Shown one piece after another: positions 11,239 through 21,759 of a DNA stretch of 64,000 nucleotides. Origin of the DNA: Ahaetulla prasina. Lineage: Eukaryota > Chordata > Lepidosauria > Squamata > Colubridae. Each line of letters starts with the position of its first letter. The first letter of the stretch is position 1. Both the position numbers and the translations under genes were made by a program. Below the pieces are notes generated by a model, which saw nothing but the letters and a program-made list of their open reading frames with translations, did not search any database and was not told the origin of the DNA. Where the stretch lies: assembly GCF_028640845.1 (NCBI RefSeq), contig NC_080543.1:13797858-13861857 (forward strand). The letters are read 5' to 3'.

Positions 11239-11672
11239 TATGCTCTCTAACTGTGAAAGTTGGACCATAAGAAAGGCTGAGCGCCAAAGAATTGAGGCCT
11301 TTGAACTCTGGTGCTGGAGAAGACTCCTGAGAGTCCCTTGGACTGCAAAGCAATCAAACCAGTCAGTCCTAGAGGAGATCAACCCTGACTGCTCTTTAGA
11401 AGGCCAGATTCTGAAGAGGAAACTCAAATACTTTGGCCACCCAACGAGAAGGGAGGACTCACTGGAGAAGAGCCGAATGCTGGGAATGATTGAGGGCAAA
11501 AGAAGAACGGGATGACAGAGAATGAGGTGGCTGGATGGAGTCACTGAAGCAGTCGGCGTGAGCTTAAATGGACTCCAGAGAATGGTAGAGGACAGGAAGG
11601 CCTGGAGAAATGTTGCCCATGGGGTCGCGATGGGTCAGACACGACTTCACAACTAACAACTAACAACAACAA
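11239..11672 (+). mobile_element. Bov-B (RTE clade) LINE 3' end, longer copy
   Basis: A second, longer Bov-B 3' end. It includes the C-terminal ORF (from about 11240), the shared GTCACTGAAGCAGT segment and the ATGGGTCAGACACGACTTCA end with a CAACTAACAACAACA tail. It is truncated at the 5' side and lies in the same orientation as the copy at 10849. Confidence 0.9.
11240..11515 (+). pseudogene. Bov-B reverse-transcriptase C-terminus, fragment
   Basis: An open frame reads SWTIRKAERQRIEAFELWCW, then VPWTAKQSNQSVLEEI, LKRKLKYFGH and KSRMLGMIEGKRR. This is the conserved region after the RT in Bov-B/RTE elements. It ends at a TGA where most copies read a Gln or Arg codon. It has no RT core and no promoter of its own. 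Confidence 0.8.
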
Positions 11673-11682
11673 AAGCGGTTTA

Positions 11683-11741
11683 CAGCATATTACCCCCAAC
11701 AATTTGGATCCTCATTTAACCAAGCTCAGAAGGATGGAAGG
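11683..11741 (-). mobile_element. MIR-like SINE fragment
   Basis: About 60 bases match the middle of the MIR-like SINE in reverse: ACCCCCAACAATTTGGATCC then GAAGGATGGAAGGCT. Its other end is lost at the junction with the CR1 fragment. Confidence 0.6.
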
Positions 11742-11744
11742 CTA

Positions 11745-12734
11745 GCCACAGTCATCCCTATCTTCAAAAAAGGAGACCCCAGCTTAGTCGAAAACTACAG
11801 ACCGATCTCCCTTTGCTGCGTCACCTGCAAAGTCATGGAATCTATCATCAACCAATCCATTACCTCACACTTAGAAACAAACAACCTACTCTCCAACCAA
11901 CAATTTGGTTTCAGGAAAAAATTATCATGTAACTTACAACTTCTCCACTGCAAAAACATATGGACTTCAAATCTTGATCAAGGCAAATCAATAGATGCAA
12001 TCTACATAGACTTCTGCAAAGCTTTTGACTCAGTAGTACACGATAAACTTCTCCTAAAACTAATATCCTATGGCATCTCACGACCCCTCCACAAATGGAT
12101 ATCTGCTTTTCTGTCTAACAGACAACAAGTGGTCAAAATTGGCAATGCTTTATCAAATCCTGTTCCTGTCAAGAGTGGCGTTCCTCAAGGCAGCGTTCTT
12201 GGACCAACACTCTTTATACTATACATTAATGATCTTTGTGACCATATCTCAAGTAATTGTGTTCTCTTTGCTGATGATGTCAAACTATTTAACATCACAG
12301 ACAATAGTTCAATCATTCAAAACGACCTTGATCATCTAACCGCTTGGTCTAAAAATTGGCAGCTCCAAATTTCAACCAGCAAATGCTCAGTCTTACATAT
12401 AGGAAAAAAGAACCCAAAAACTAAGTACATACTAGATGGACATTACCTTACAGACGACCCCCATCCCGTTAAAGACCTTGGAGTTTTCATGTCAAATGAT
12501 CTAAGTGCCAAAGCCCACTGCAACTACATAGCAAAAAAAGCTCTAAGAGTTGTAAACCTAATCTTGCGTAGCTTCTTTTCCAAAAACACCACACTACTAA
12601 CCAGAGCATATAAAACATTTGCTAGACCAATTCTAGAATACAGCTCGCCTGTTTGGAACCCTTACCACATCTCTGACATCAATATAATCGAACGTGTCCA
12701 GAAATATTTTACAAGAAGAGTTTCATTCCTCTGA
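11745..12734 (+). pseudogene. CR1-type reverse transcriptase, about 330 open codons
   Basis: The RT copies LINE RNA at the nicked target. In frame from 11745: ENYRPISL, then QQFGFRKKLSC (residues about 45-55), IYIDFCKAFDSVVHDKLL (catalytic D), VPVKSGVPQGSVLGP, LFILYINDL, and LFADDVKLF, which is the FADD catalytic box. After that come TSKCSVLHIG and VKDLGVFMS. A frameshift near 12725 ends the frame, and the downstream sequence resumes in another frame (TRLEILGLESLELCRLRQDL). The endonuclease and ORF1 are absent. This is the best preserved coding stretch in the window, yet clearly a dead LINE fragment. Confidence 0.88.
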
Positions 12735-12902
12735 AAACAATAAAATACCTTATCCCACCAGACTTGAAATCCTAGGCTTAGAAAGCTTGGAACTCTGTCG
12801 CCTTCGACAAGACCTCAGTTTAACTCACAGAATCATCTATTGTAATGTCCTTCCTGTTAAAGACTACTTCAGCTTTAATTGCAATAATACTAGAGCAAGT
12901 AA
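11745..12902 (+). mobile_element. CR1-clade LINE fragment (RT region)
   Basis: A CR1-type element truncated at both ends. It begins inside the RT (VIPIFKKGDPS) and stops at about 12902, where an inverted SINE head abuts it. The missing C-terminal part of the same family is visible separately at 48846-49132. Confidence 0.85.
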
Positions 12903-13033
12903 GCCACCACGGCTTACTCCAAATGGGAGCTTACTCCATTACCCAGTGCTCGTATCTTGAACCCAGGCTGTCAGATTTCCAGTTGACAAGCTGACGAGCT
13001 CAGCATCTTCAACCGCTGACCTGTCATGCCCCA
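12903..13033 (-). mobile_element. tRNA-derived SINE head
   Basis: Read on the minus strand it starts GGGTGGGGCATGACAGGTCA, has a CTGGGTTCAAGATACGAG B-box-like stretch, and stops after the GAGTAAGCTCCCAT block. It resembles the 5' third of the SINE at 16081 but diverges considerably. It interrupts the CR1 fragment. Confidence 0.6.
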
Positions 13034-13777
13034 CCCTTGGCTTATATCTCTATTTAAATCTTCCGGAGTCAGAAAGAATAATAAGCAGTGAAGCATCTTT
13101 GTCTAGTTCCTTTCTGTATTTCACATGGTTTAATTAATTCACCATTTACAAATAATTGTGCCACTTGCAAAGTATATTATCAATTTCACCCATGTGATAA
13201 AAATTCTTTCCAAAGTCCATGAGTTCCAAAAAACCTTGAACAAAAATTCAAATTGTCAAAGGGAATAGTTTAATAATTTGGTGCTATGCATGAGCTGAAG
13301 TTAATAACGCTTTCTTTAAATATATGTAATTGTGGCCCATTTGTTAATGCCAAAGGGCAAAAAGAAAAAAACAATAGAATATATTATTATTTAGAAACAC
13401 TAAAGAAAAACTGCTGTAGAGTTATGTCAGTGGCCTGAAAGCTTATATAAGAATTTCCATTCCTATCAGAGGAATTCATATAAACTGCATAATTCACTGT
13501 GGCCAGAAAATTGCATGCAAGGTCTGTTTTATTCCTGATACAGGAAAGCACGCCATTTCCTAATAGCTGCAGAAAATCCCAATTTTTGAGTAAATTAAGG
13601 TGAACAAAAAGATAGATGAAGCTCTTCACAACAAGCATTTCCTTCAGTTCATAAAAGATTTTACCAGTTTGTTTCTGATGTTTGATACCTAAAATACCTT
13701 TTAAATGGATGTTGGCAATGATAGTGAAGATATGACTGTAAAGTTATGATGTGGCTTTCTGGCCTGTTATTTAATTA
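13034..13777. other. No recognised feature
   Basis: AT-rich single-copy-looking sequence. No repeat family or exon-like frame stands out. Confidence 0.45.
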
Positions 13778-14457
13778 CCGTATTTTTCAGAGTATAAGAT
13801 GCACTTTTTTCCCTCCTAAAAGAGGCTGAAAATGTGGGTGTGTCTTATACTCCAAAGGTAACCCTGCCCACCCGCTGGCCCCCACCCTTCAGCCCCCATG
13901 CATCCTCTTCTTGGCTGCACAGATTGCCACCAACAATGGCTTGTATTTTTCGGCTCTGCATGTTGCATTTTCAGCCTTCAAACACTCCGTTGGAGAGCTC
14001 TTTAAGCTGCAGGGATCCACAAACCACATCGCTGCTGATCGCTGCCCAAAAACGTGATGCGTTTGGAGGCAGAAAACGCGATGCACAGTGCCCAAAATGG
14101 CTACCTGGAACAGCTGCTGCCTTCTCTTAACCCTTCCGCGCTTCGCCTGCTTTAGTCACTGGAGCTCCCTCTGATGATCAGTTGTGCTTTTGAAGCTATT
14201 TTTCAGCCTCAACACGAGCAAAACAATCTTCCGTATTTTGCCTGCTTTTCTAATTGCTGCTCCCTCCAACGATAAGCTGTGCTTTTGAAGCTGTTTTTTA
14301 GCCCCAACCAGCCTCAACCTCAAAAACCAGTGAGTAAACTAATGTGCTGAAGCTGGCCAGGCTAAGGACTGGCCAGATTAATATCTAGTAAGCAGAATTT
14401 TTTTTCCTATTTTCCTCCCTAAAGCTAAGGTGCGTCTTATACTCCAAAAAATATGGG
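13778..14457. mobile_element. TA-flanked MITE, 680 bp
   Basis: Terminal inverted repeats run CCGTATTTTTCAGAGTATAA at the left and the complement of it, ATACTCCAAAAAATATGGG, at the right. TA lies on both sides (13776-13777, 14458-14459), the duplication of Tc1/mariner-like elements. The subterminal AAGATGCAC / GGTGCGTCTT is shared with copies at 19742, 26306 and 53757. No transposase is present. Confidence 0.85.
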
Positions 14458-14559
14458 TACCCCTACCTATAAATTGTCCAATGAATTTATTTTTCATCTA
14501 TTTTTTTTTCCTCTGGGACTAGGATGAAATATCAATGATCTAGTCCACCTTCAAACAGA

Positions 14560-14880
14560 ACTCATTGGGTGACTTTGGACCAATTACTGCCTCTCAATTT
14601 TATTTACTTCACAAGGTTTTCCTGGAGATAAAATGTTGAAAGAGTTGAGCGCGGGGAAAAATGAGATATAAATCTGACAAATAATAAAAATATAGTCACT
14701 CCTCATTATTCACAGATTCCATATCTGCAAATTCACCTGCTCACAACATTTATTTGTAACTGGTTTAAATCAATGCTTTCATGGTCACTTATGGAACATT
14801 TTTTGCAGTGGCAAAAAAATTTGAGTCATTTGATACACACATTCCAGCTGAATAAAATGACACTCTGCCTTCTTGTTCTG
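14560..14880 (+). other. Degenerate SINE tail and unassigned repeat
   Basis: Bases 14560-14690 keep GGGTGACTTTGGACCAATTA and TTCACAAGG of the tRNA SINE family seen at 24721. Bases 14696-14880, opening TAGTCACTCCTCATTATTCA, look like an old DNA-transposon remnant, with no second terminus visible. Confidence 0.45.
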
Positions 14881-15112
14881 GCTCTCATACTGTAAATAAG
14901 GCGGTGCGATGGTTCCATGGTTAAGACACTGGACTTGTCAGTTGGAAAGCCAGCAGCCCAGGTTCGAGAGCCAAGCTGCACATGACAGGGTGAGTTCCCA
15001 TCCTTGACCCAGCTCCCGCCAACCTAGCAGTTCAAAAGCATACAAATGCAAATAGAAAAATAGGTACCAATTTTCTGGGAAGGTAACAGTGCTCTGTGAT
15101 GTCATGTTGCCA

Positions 15113-15344
15113 CATCATCATCTTCTTTTAATGACCCCATAATCCCTTGCGGGGTGGAGTCTGGGAAACTGAATGGAGCTGAATGTTTACTGGCCAGATG
15201 CCCTTCCTGTCACCAATGCAGAGTTTCTTTTTCAGCAGATATATTCTCATTGTGCCCAGAGAGAGAAATATCTGCCTCTATCTAGGATCAAACTCACAGC
15301 CTCCTGATTGTGAGATGAGCACTCCACCTCTAGGTCACTGCACC
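15113..15344 (-). mobile_element. Second SINE family, inside a SINE
   Basis: On the plus strand it contains ATGACCCCATAATCCCTTGC, GATGCCCTTCCTGTCACC and ends with CCACCTCTAGGTCACTGCAC, the complement of a tRNA-like head with an A box. The B box complement is GGATCAAACTC. It occurs once in this window; family name unknown to me. The LTR at 15345 lies in or at the edge of it. Confidence 0.55.
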
Positions 15345-15870
15345 TGTTCTGTCCCCCCTCGCCTCCGTCTGAGCGATGGCTTAATTAGCCGGCACTATCA
15401 GCTCTGGCAGCAAACTAGCAAGCATCTGCCAAGTGACTCTGTTATCTCCCTTGATGACGATGAGTCACCCAGGAACAAACAGTACTTCAGCTCTAGTTAA
15501 AGCAGTTGATTTGTCTGCTATGAAGAGGCATAGCAGCCCTCACTGGTTTTATAGCCTGTGGGGTGTGGCTCCATGACTCAGCACTTCCTAGGCCTGCCCC
15601 ACCCCTGCTTCTGTTGTTCCCGCCTCTCCTGCCTACGAAACCTAGGGTCCAGCCAGGCCTGACTGCCATCAGTTGGGTCTGGAGGCGTGGCTTGGGGGGG
15701 AAGAGTCAGGGGACGGAGGCCTCGTTATCTCCTCCACCTGGCCTGCCTCTGGCTCCTGGATCTGAGCCAGGGAAGACGGTGCTCCCAAGGTAAGTCCTGA
15801 TGGCCTTTCCCCCTCACTTTCCAAGTCACTTTCTGGCAGAGGGCCCGGCTCTGGGGGTGCAGACACAACA
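15345..15870 (-). mobile_element. Solo LTR (LTR type A), 526 bp
   Basis: On the minus strand it runs TGTTGTGTCTGCACCCCC to GGGGACAGAACA. Perfect 5-bp duplications GCACC flank it (15340-15344, 15871-15875). In U3 the frame from base 2 reads the acidic Pro/Ser-rich tract (for example PLPESDLESEGERPSG) and stops after a C-run, unlike the intact copy at 46011. A TATA-like box precedes the transcribed part. No retroviral internal region is present. Confidence 0.9.
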
Positions 15871-16067
15871 GCACCACTCCTCATGCTGGCCACATGACTG
15901 TAGAAATATCTTTGGATAGCGCTGGTTCAATGGCCTTTAAATGGAGATGAGCATCACTCCCTAAAGTCAGCAACAACTAACAGAGTAAAATCTGCAGGGA
16001 GTCCTTTAACTTACTGTAAACAAATGTCCTTTTCACAGTCTATTTAGTGGCACTTTTTGTGCTGAGA

Positions 16068-16433
16068 TATATATTAACTAGGGACATAGTGGCTCAGTGG
16101 CTAAGATCGAAAGGTCGACAGTTCAGCGGTTCGAATCCCTAGTGCTGCATAATGGGGTGAGCTCCTGTTACTTGTCCCAGCTTCTGCCAACCTAGCAGTT
16201 AGAAAGCACATAAAATATGCAAGTAGAAAAATAGGGATCACCTTTGATGGGAAAGTAACAGTGTCCCATGTGCCTTTGGCATTTAGTCATGCTGGCCACA
16301 TGACCACGGAGACGTCTTCGGACAGCACTGGCTCTTCGGCTTTGAAACGGAGATGAGCACCACCCCCTAGAGTCGGGAACAACTAGCTCATATGTGCAAG
16401 GGGAACCTTTACCTTTACCTTATATATTAACTA
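16068..16433 (+). mobile_element. tRNA-derived squamate SINE with 13-bp TSD
   Basis: The SINE (16081-16420) starts GGGACATAGTGGCTCAGTGG, has GGTTCGAATCCCTAGTGC as its B box and ends in ACCTTTACCT. The perfect duplication TATATATTAACTA lies at 16068-16080 and 16421-16433. This is the cleanest copy of the family here. Confidence 0.92.
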
Positions 16434-16740
16434 ATGTGCTTTTAAACAGAAACATAATGCACAGACACATAATTAAACGGAATACATAAAACAAGGTTAT
16501 TTATTGATAGATTGACAAAAATGTGAACAATGTAGCAGAATGTAGTCTGGATTCCCAGGAGGGAGGGGCTGCATTCCAGAGGAACAAGAATCAGCAAAAT
16601 GTAGATAATTTGGGAGGAAGAGAATCAAGACAGCTCCTCCCTAGGAGTTCTCGGAGTATATGTTTAGTGATGCAAGTAGTTGCTTGAGTTTGCAAGATTT
16701 CTGCCGATAGATGTGGAACAATCAAGGAAATAATCTAGAA
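16434..16740. other. No recognised feature
   Basis: Single-copy-looking sequence, with no repeat or coding signal that I can name. Confidence 0.45.
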
Positions 16741-16804
16741 CAGGGGTCTCCAACCTTGGTAACTTTAAGCCTAGAGGACTTCGACTCCCAGAATTCCCCA
16801 GCTT
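16741..16804 (+). mobile_element. Half of a palindromic hAT MITE
   Basis: It opens with CAGGGGTCTCCAACCTTGGT and continues through ACTTCGACTCCCAGAATTCC, the left arm of the palindromic MITE complete at 41869 and 58875. The right arm is replaced by the foldback element that follows. Confidence 0.7.
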
Positions 16805-17010
16805 TTTTTTTCTTTGAAGACATTCTGCTTCTCATCCAAAAAGCTTCTTCAGCTCTGAAGTGAAACGTCTTCAAAAACAACCCAGAAAGTCTAGTTGCCT
16901 CTTGAAAAAAAGCACCTTTGGGACAACCTTGACCTGGCTGACTGAGAACCTCCATAGACATCTTAGGATGATGACCTCCCAGCTGCCACACCTGTTGAGA
17001 CAAGAGAAGA
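16805..17010 (+). repeat. Foldback-family element (CACCTTTGGGACAA type)
   Basis: Contains CTTCTCATCCAAAAAGCTTC and the other arm TGAAGTGAAACGTCTTCAA, then AAGCACCTTTGGGACAACC and a GACCTGGCTGACTGAGAA segment. The left arm is cut short. Sister copies, some with both arms, are at 22541, 24515, 28097 and 31608. Confidence 0.65.
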
Positions 17011-17704
17011 GCAGAGCAATGATGTTCTTGCCAAGCAAGCAAGTAAATTTCTTGATTAGCAAAAGCTGGCTTCAGCCTGATTTAAAAAGTAGCCTTGACC
17101 ATTTTCCTTTGCTAGAAACAACTATCTGATTGTCAGTTCTTGTATGAAAATTTGTGTGGATTCTGCCAATAAAATTTTAACCCTGGAACAGGCCAACAAC
17201 CCTAACCTGGCTCTTGGAACCTTGGACTGATTTAGGACTATTTTTCTGTATGCTCCTGTTAAAAAACTAATAATTGAGGCAAACATCTGTCAGATATTCT
17301 GTTTTGAATTGCATATTTTGTCTATTGTTATCCCTTTGACTTTGAGTAAACTGTAAATTTCCATAGCCATAAAGTGTGAATCAATATTTTAAATCAGAAG
17401 CAGGATTGATATTGTTGTTCTAAGTGGTCTGAAGGTGGTTGGGGTCATAATGGACCATTCCTCCCCCTGATTTTTTTTTTAAAAAACACCTTTTCAAAGG
17501 CAGGAGGAAGTACATTTTGAGAAATGGGTATCATGGTTACTTATTGTACTCCAACAATGACTTCTTAAATATAACCACTTTTTTTGTCCATAATCTATCA
17601 GATGTTCTCATGGACTTCCAAGGTCAATGTTAGTAATAATTGATGCTAGAGGCAGAAAGGAGTCAAAGGAAGTGCAGATGAATTTCATCCAAGTTCTTAG
17701 TTAA
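17011..17704. other. No recognised feature
   Basis: AT-rich single-copy-looking sequence. Confidence 0.4.
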
Positions 17705-17828
17705 TCCAAGTTTCTCCAAGAGATTGGACAACCATTTTTTTTGAAATGATATAGGACTTCCTGCTTGAGCAGGGGGTTGGACTAGAAGACCTCTAAGATC
17801 CCTTCCAAATCTGTTATTCTGTTATCCT
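17705..17828 (+). mobile_element. CR1 LINE 3' end
   Basis: Short 5'-truncated CR1 end: AGAGATTGGACAACCATTTT (coding end of the ORF), GGGGGTTGGACTAGAAGACC and CTGTTATTCTGTTATCC. The tail repeats are only two units long. Confidence 0.8.
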
Positions 17829-19302
17829 TTGATCCCACCCAACCCAAAGCGCACAAAAGAAGGGGGCCCATCATAATTTGTCCTACCCTCTTCCTCTTCT
17901 TGTCACTTAGCTGGCTATGGAGTATTAAGTCCATGAAAATGTCTATGTACCTGGAGCCTAAGAAGCAAATTTCAGGTGATGTTAAATATCTCCTTAAGGT
18001 TAAGATGCAACTGAAAATTGTATTAGACGGGGAGAGGGATGATAATTAACAGAAACAAAACAATCATGTAAAGAAAACTGCATTCTATCTTCTCTTTTGT
18101 TCCTGAGGGTAAGGATTGTTCTGAAATTAATGTTTTCTTTGCTAGACTTTAGCCTCCGTTCAGCTTATTCAGCAAACACACGAACAGTGGGAAGAAAATG
18201 ATTACTTTTATAGAGCAATTTTATTGCACATTTATTCAGAAATAAATCCTATTGCATTTGATAAGCTTAATCCTAGGGATATGCATATGCAGACTATATA
18301 TAGTGCAATTCTATTCTCTTGTACATATTTGCCGATTTTCTTATTTCTGAATATCAGACACAGCACAGCATATGAGGGTCTTGAATTGCACTGCTAGATT
18401 TACTTCGTTTTATTGTAGCAGAAAGAAAACAACTATTTGCATTGCAAAATGTCTGAAAGACTCTGGCAGTTGTTATATGAAAGCCATCAAAAGCTATCAA
18501 TGAGCAAAACAACGGGAAAACAAAGCAAGAAGAGAATTTGTGTGAGACACACCTAACAAAAGGCGACACACAGCTATGTAAATGCAATACGTCTGGCTCC
18601 AAATGTTTGATTGTCCTGAAAGATAAAATTATGAATGTTTAAGCCCTCTAAATATAAGGATAAATGTCTATGTTACACCGCTAACAGAAACACATTTCTA
18701 TTCGTGAAGCTATAGCCATTTCATTGTTGAAAGTGAATCATGCAGAATGCCTATTTCAGTGTTTTGAGAGCTAAGGAGAATTAAACAGAAATATATCTTT
18801 ACTGACATTCAGACGTATGGCTCTGTTTTGAAAGCCTAAGATAGTGCTATTCAAACTGTTTTTCAAGAGCACAGAGATATGTCTGGGAAGCCAAGCTTCT
18901 AAGTGGCTTTTGCCCCATTCTCTTATAAAAATTTTTTTCCTGTGTAGCAGAAAAAGCAATATGTGCACCTCTGATAAATTCATCAAAACCGCACATCAGC
19001 ATCGACATTCAGCCCCGAAACCAATATTTAAAAGTCGTTCTTCTCCAGAGTCACGAGAGGCATCTCAGCAATGCTAAATTTAGGGAGTAGCAACAGTTTC
19101 ATTCTGCTTATCAGCCTAAAAAAAGAGGGGAATGAGAATTGCACTTTGAAAAGATCCTTAAATTTTAATTCCGTTGCCGTCCACACTTTCAAATCTAGTT
19201 TTGCACACTTCATTTGCAGTAGTGCTAAAATGTTAATATACCTGGGGTTTTTTGGGAGGGGGGGACACCTAGCTTGCGCCAATACGTTTGCTACTTCGTT
19301 GG
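17829..19302. other. Single-copy stretch
   Basis: About 1.5 kb without a recognised repeat. The part 18110-18760 is AT-rich yet non-repetitive, the kind of sequence in which conserved noncoding elements occur. No splice-bounded frame is convincing. Confidence 0.4.
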
Positions 19303-19741
19303 CTTTCTAACTGAGCTCGGCGAACAAATATTGTTATTAAATATTGATCTTTTTAAATTACTGGCTGTGTCTCACCCTTCGTGTTGTGGAAATAATTTCC
19401 TTTGCCTGCTCTGAATGATTATAGCTCTCGCCCAAAAACTTAGAGCTGGTAGACAGATTTGAGCTGCCAGTTTCTTCAGGTGGTTCTAATTCAGCATTTG
19501 CGGTTGCTGCTGCTCCCCCAAAAACTCCCCCAAAAACTCCCTTGTTAATTTGAGGGTAACAACAGCCGACAAATCTTTTTGCAACCTGACATAAAAACAA
19601 TCTCTCCCTTCATTTCAGTTCTTGGAGACAACATGCCGCAGTAGCTATAATAGTGAAGTCTGAATTGAACATGATGTTCTCTTATGGACTAAAAGATTTT
19701 CAGGTAGTTCTTGACTTCCAACCATATTCAGCCCGGAATTA

Positions 19742-20215
19742 TCATATTTTTCTGTTTATAAGATGTTAACTTTTTTTAAAAAAAATATTTACTTGAAAAT
19801 GAGGGGCGTCTTATACATAGGGGAGGGGGGAAGAGGAGAGGGCGTGGCCCATCGCCGTCCTCCTGGGCACTGCACTGCAATGGAGAAATGGGAAATGGAG
19901 CAGCCAGCATGAGGGAAGGAGGAGGAGGGAGAAGAAAGAGGGAAAGCAGCCACCTCCTTTCCTCACGCTGAGCATGGCAACCCTGACTCAAGAGGGAGAC
20001 GAGGGCAGGAATGAGAGTAACCCCAACTGGCTGCTCCGTTTCCCCATTGCATTTTTTTTTTGCCTTGTCACTCTCTTGTGAGCCCCAGCTCCTTCAATGG
20101 GAAGCCAAGATCTGGCTGCCTGCAAAATAATCCTTTCTTAGATGAGCCCAACCCACAGTTTTTGAATTTTGGGTAAGAAAAGTGGACGGCGCATCTTATA
20201 GACAGAAAAATACGG
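19742..20215. mobile_element. TA-flanked MITE, about 474 bp
   Basis: Left end TCATATTTTTCTGTTTATAA mirrors the right end TATAGACAGAAAAATACGG. TA lies on both sides (19740-19741, 20216-20217). The termini differ from the 13778 copy by TTTATAAG in place of AGTATAAG, so this is a subfamily. Confidence 0.8.
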
Positions 20216-20252
20216 TAAGTCGCACTGTTCATTAAGGAGGTCACCATGTGAC

Positions 20253-20641
20253 TGCACCTTATCTTAAAAGGTAAAGGTAAAGGTTCCCCTCGCACATACG
20301 TGCTAGTCGTTCCCGACTCTAAGGGGCGGTGCTCATCTCCATTTCAAAGCCGAAGAGCCAGCACTGTCCAAAGACATCTCTGCGGTCATGTGGCCGGCAT
20401 GACTCAATGCCAAAGGCGCACGAAACACTGTTACCTTCCCACCAAAGGTGGTCCCTATTTTTTCTACTTGCATTTTTACATGCTTTCGAAACTGCTAGGT
20501 TGGCAGAAGCTGGGACAAGTAACGGGAGCTCACCCCATTACACGGCAGCACTAGGGATTCGAACCACTGAGCTGCCAACCTTTCGATCGACAAGCTCAAC
20601 GTCCTAGCCCCTGAGCCACCGCGTCCCTGCACCTTATCTTA
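20253..20641 (-). mobile_element. tRNA-derived squamate SINE with 14-bp TSD
   Basis: The SINE (20267-20627) is on the minus strand, from GGGACGCGGTGGCTCAGGGG to the ACCTTTACCTTTT tail. The duplication TGCACCTTATCTTA flanks it at 20253-20266 and 20628-20641. It extends into a short TATCT run. Confidence 0.92.
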
Positions 20642-20698
20642 TCTTATCTTATCTGCACCTTTTCTGCTGCACTCATTAAGTCAATCACTGAAGTCATT

Positions 20699-21294
20699 TG
20701 TTCTGACCTAGGCTTCCTGAGTCAGTAAAACACACGATTAGTCCCCAAAACCTGTTTTATTTTAACAGCAGTGAATTCTGTTCATTCACAGATGAGTCCC
20801 AAATAGTTGTAAAGAGTCCTTCGGGATAAGGCTGATAATCACCCACCTTCATCTCCCTTGACACGCTGCCAAAGACCTAATTGGCAAAGCCGCACGGAGT
20901 CCAGAATCAAACAGAGCTTCAAACTTTAAACTGAGCAGAATTAACAATGTTGCTTCCTGCAAAGGCCCACGTGCCTTTGCTCCTCTTTTAAGCCTTATGG
21001 GAGGGGGCAATCATTTCCAAGCCCTACTTCCGAGTCATCCCTTTTGTTTTAACTGTTCTTGCCTTCTGGTAGCTCTGTGCAGGCTCCCCCTGTTCCTCTG
21101 CCTCGCTGACGTCAGACTCTGGAGACTTCGGAGTCAGCACATAACTCCCAGATGACCCTGGCCCCATCTCTGCCTCTGATGCAGAGCCCTCGTCTGAGCC
21201 TTCCCCAGACTCCAGGACTGGTCCATGTTCCTCCCCAGCCTCCTCACTATCCAACTCTGCTGCCAGCTCCGCAGGCTGCTGACGGACCACAACA
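20699..21294 (-). mobile_element. Solo LTR (LTR type B), 596 bp
   Basis: On the minus strand it starts TGTTGTGGTCCGTC and ends CCTAGGTCAGAACA. The 5-bp duplication TCATT is perfect at 20694-20698 and 21295-21299. From base 2 the frame is open (AELAAELDSEEAGEEHGPVL and onward) to a basic end before its stop near 21024. A TTTAAAAGAGGAG box is TATA-like. It matches the family at 51265. Confidence 0.9.
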
Positions 21295-21759
21295 TCATTA
21301 AATGAACATAGATGTCATTAAGTGAATCCTTTTTCTGCATGTTTTTTTGTTGGGAACCAAAAGTAAACACCAGTTCCTGGCAAAATAATATCATAAATTG
21401 GAGTCATGTGACCGCGGGACACTGCAAACGGCTGTAAGTACAAAGTGCCCAAAATACAATCACATGATCACGAACTGGTTGCCATTGGAATTTTGAATCT
21501 GGGTCATAATTAACCCTGGAGATGTTCATCATAACTTTGTCCAGTTCTGGATGACAGTTATAATCATTCAGAGCATGCAAAGCAAATGATTTCCACAAAA
21601 CAAGGGATTACAGCCAGTAATTTAACAAGATCAATATTTAATAACAATATTTGTTCGCCGAGCTCAGTTAGAAAGTGACCAGTCATATGCCAAGGACTAT
21701 TTGCATTAAGAAGGTTATATATGGTTCTGTGGAATGATTTATTTATTTTTTATATATAT

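Larger units (their letters stand above)
14903..15975 (+). mobile_element. tRNA-derived SINE, split by nested insertions
   Basis: Flanks 14903-15112 and about 15877-15975 form one SINE: the head has GGTTAAGACACTGGACTTGT and CAGGTTCGAGAGCC, the middle AGAAAAATAGGTACCA, and the tail TGGCCACATGAC then GGAGATGAGCATCACTCCC. A minus-strand SINE and a solo LTR sit inside it. Short matching sequences TCATGTTGCCACA and TCATGCTGGCCACA flank the insert. Confidence 0.7.
19701..21600 (+). mobile_element. Degenerate mariner-like element, with nested insertions
   Basis: Pieces that are not other insertions resemble the element at 33721: CAGGTAGTTCTTGACTTCCA at the left, then TCATTAAGTGAATCC, GGAGTCATGTGACCGCGGG and CACATGATCACGAACTGG. 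A MITE (19742), SINE (20267) and LTR (20699) break it up. Edges are approximate. Confidence 0.55.
19303..21675. repeat. 65-bp inverted repeat pair about 2.2 kb apart
   Basis: The left arm (19303-19367) starts CTTTCTAACTGAGCTCGGCG. The right arm (21611-21675) is its reverse complement with one mismatch (CTTTTT against CTTGTT). The space between holds a degenerate mariner-like element with a MITE, a SINE and an LTR inserted in it. Neither end has an obvious target duplication. Confidence 0.9.
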
